In this document: piece by piece, positions 62,942 through 64,000 of the stretch | How positions within the stretch are numbered: the first letter of the stretch is position 1 | Layout: every line of letters begins with the position of its first letter | From: Amycolatopsis iheyensis | GTDB lineage: Bacteria > Actinomycetota > Actinomycetes > Mycobacteriales > Pseudonocardiaceae | Length of the DNA stretch: 64,000 nt | Assembly: GCF_024703995.1 (NCBI RefSeq) | Contig: NZ_JAMXQV010000020.1 | Span: 124,001-188,000, forward strand | Direction of reading: 5' to 3' | The notes under the pieces: model-generated | Databases searched by the model: none | Seen by the model: only the letters and a program-made list of their open reading frames with translations | What the model was told of the DNA's origin: nothing | Position numbers and translations under genes: made by a program

Positions 62942-62983
62942 GCCGAGTTGTCCACAGGCATCTCCACTTGTGGACAACTCGGC
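62942..62983. promoter_or_regulatory. Perfect 15-bp inverted repeat containing two DnaA-box-like sites
   Basis: Arms GCCGAGTTGTCCACA (62942-62956) and TGTGGACAACTCGGC (62969-62983) are separated by 12 bases. Each arm contains TTGTCCACA, the DnaA-box form preferred in Streptomyces. The site lies in the divergent gap between the YgjP-type and ThiF-like genes, 55 bases before the latter. It may bind DnaA or another dimeric regulator. Confidence 0.75.
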
Positions 62984-63037
62984 CGATCCGGCGTCTTCAG
63001 CGGCTCGGCGGTCGTCCCCGGGTGCCATCCTGCGGAC

Positions 63038-64000
63038 ATGATCCTCTCCACCGCGGACATGCCTCCGGTCCTCCTGCCGGCCCACCCCGCCCTGCTCCCG
63101 GGCCTCACGGTGCTGGATCGCGGCACGCGCGAAATCCAGATCGGGCTCGACCCGCGCCATGGCGTGATCGTCGAAAACCTGTCCCCGAACCTCGTCGCCC
63201 GGTTGCGCGAGCTCGACGGCAGCACGCCCGTCGAGCGGCTCTTGCTCGCCGAGAGCGAACAGCGCGATCAGCTGCGCACGCTCCTGCGGCAGCTCACCGC
63301 GCTCGGCCTGGTCACCGACACGGGCGGGCCCGGCGCCCCGAGCCTGCGCGGCGAAGCCGGCCTCTGGTCGCTGCGGGCCCGCCACCACCAGGTGGCGCTG
63401 GCGGGCCGGCGTCGCGCCGCCGCGGTCACCGTCCACGGCAACGGCCGGGTGGCGGTCGCGGTCGCCGTTCTGCTGGCCAACGCCGGGGTGGGACACGTCG
63501 AGCTGGAGCTGCCCGGCACCGTGACCGAGCACGACCTCGGCACCGGCTTCGCCGAGGCCGACCTGGGCCGGCTCCGGCGTCAAGCCCTCGGCGACCTGCT
63601 CCGCCGGGTCGACCCCGAGGTCCGTGTCACCCGCCTCCACGACCGCTACCCGGAGCTCGTGCTGCTCACCGACGCCGTCGTCGCGGCGCCGGAGATCGTC
63701 GCCGAGCTGATGGCGGACGGCGTCCCGCACATGCCGGTCCGCGTCCGCGACGGCACCGGCATCGTCGGGCCGCTGGTGGTGCCGGGCCGCAGTTCGTGCC
63801 TGCGCTGCGCCGACCTGCACCGGACCGATCTCGACCCGTGCTGGCCCCGCGTAGCCGGCCAGCTCGCCGGGCGGCACCAGCGGCCCGACCTCGGCGCGAT
63901 CCAGTCGTGCGCGTCGCTGGCCGTCGCGCAGGCCATGCGACTGCTCTCGCCGGCCGAACCGGCGCCACCGACCTGGAACGCGACCCTCGAGATGGACGCC
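63038..64000 (+). CDS. ThiF/cyclodehydratase-like (E1-like) protein, cut by window end
   Basis: The ATG at 63038 opens a frame of 321 codons with no stop before the window end; an alternative ATG at 63059 is possible. Residues 1-110 resemble the leader-peptide-binding region of azole-peptide cyclodehydratases. From about 125 an E1-like Rossmann segment appears (VHGNGRVAVAVAVLLANAGV), and near residue 255 the metal motif SSCLRCADLHRTDLDPCW. The syntenic M. tuberculosis gene is Rv3196. No YcaO or precursor-peptide gene is visible, so the protein may act without azole formation. Confidence 0.82.
   Translation, partial: MILSTADMPPVLLPAHPALLPGLTVLDRGTREIQIGLDPRHGVIVENLSPNLVARLRELDGSTPVERLLLAESEQRDQLRTLLRQLTALGLVTDTGGPGAPSLRGEAGLWSLRARHHQVALAGRRRAAAVTVHGNGRVAVAVAVLLANAGVGHVELELPGTVTEHDLGTGFAEADLGRLRRQALGDLLRRVDPEVRVTRLHDRYPELVLLTDAVVAAPEIVAELMADGVPHMPVRVRDGTGIVGPLVVPGRSSCLRCADLHRTDLDPCWPRVAGQLAGRHQRPDLGAIQSCASLAVAQAMRLLSPAEPAPPTWNATLEMDA

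Noticed and set aside
62942..62983. Replication origin
   Set aside because: Only two DnaA-box-like sites are present, with no dnaA, dnaN, rpmH or AT-rich unwinding region.

Overview
The window is GC-rich chromosomal DNA from a filamentous-type actinobacterium. Gene content and order point to Pseudonocardiaceae, most likely Amycolatopsis or a close relative. The evidence is strong third-position G/C bias, many GTG starts, an IdeR-type iron box, an actinobacterial tmRNA tag (ADSSQREYALAA), and two gene blocks whose order matches mycobacteria: prfB-ftsE-ftsX-smpB, and UPF0182/YlbL-like protease/DUF2342/ThiF-like. The genus call is an inference. I saw no insertion sequence, prophage, CRISPR array, rRNA or replication origin.

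Layout. 1-1.7 kb: end of a lipid-metabolism operon (thiolase, SRPBCC protein, unknown partial gene). 1.8-8 kb: secreted GH1, a ThuA-ricin protein and a GH3, interrupted by an iron-regulated PepSY membrane gene. 8.1-10.6 kb: DinB protein, AraC regulator and pobA. 10.6-14.4 kb: a four-gene unit resembling detached type VII secretion substrates (EspC-like, NlpC/P60, two YbaB-like), then a DsbA-like/MauE-like redox pair. 14.5-19.4 kb: solute-binding lipoprotein, hrpB and an ABC exporter. 19.5-25.4 kb: a TetR/flavin monooxygenase pair with twin operators, a NarL-type two-component system, a dienelactone hydrolase and two unknown genes. 25.1-31.3 kb: pit with a PHO box, a CN hydrolase, a secreted esterase whose 3' end is tandemly duplicated, a lipase and a flavin monooxygenase.

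31.4-39.2 kb holds a complete histidine-utilisation operon (hutH-hutU-M20 amidohydrolase-hutF-hutI) divergent from an IclR regulator. It appears to run histidine to urocanate, imidazolonepropionate, formiminoglutamate, formylglutamate and glutamate, with the M20 enzyme standing where a deformylase would be expected. 39.3-42.1 kb: MFS transporter, diguanylate cyclase and a small protein. 42.2-43.1 kb: repeat-rich spacer and ssrA. 43.3-46.5 kb: sensor-domain protein, histidine kinase and regulator, a decayed GlcG/HbpS-like gene and a small protein. 46.6-52.7 kb: acyltransferase, amidohydrolase, smpB, ftsX, ftsE, prfB and a PadR regulator. 53.0-55.5 kb: two initiator tRNAs flank a second TetR/flavin monooxygenase pair with twin operators. 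55.6-64 kb: a conserved actinobacterial block (UPF0182, PPA1309-family protein, YlbL-like protease, DUF2342, YgjP-type peptidase, ThiF/cyclodehydratase-like protein cut by the window end).

Beyond genes, the window has several layers of repeats: two copies of a long intergenic hairpin, TTTCACGTGAAA-type palindromes, a T-arm-like element behind two RNA genes, a 21-bp minisatellite, an inverted pair of DnaA-box-like sites, and a palindromic motif (GTCC-N3-GTGGAC) that recurs inside genes using otherwise rare codons.
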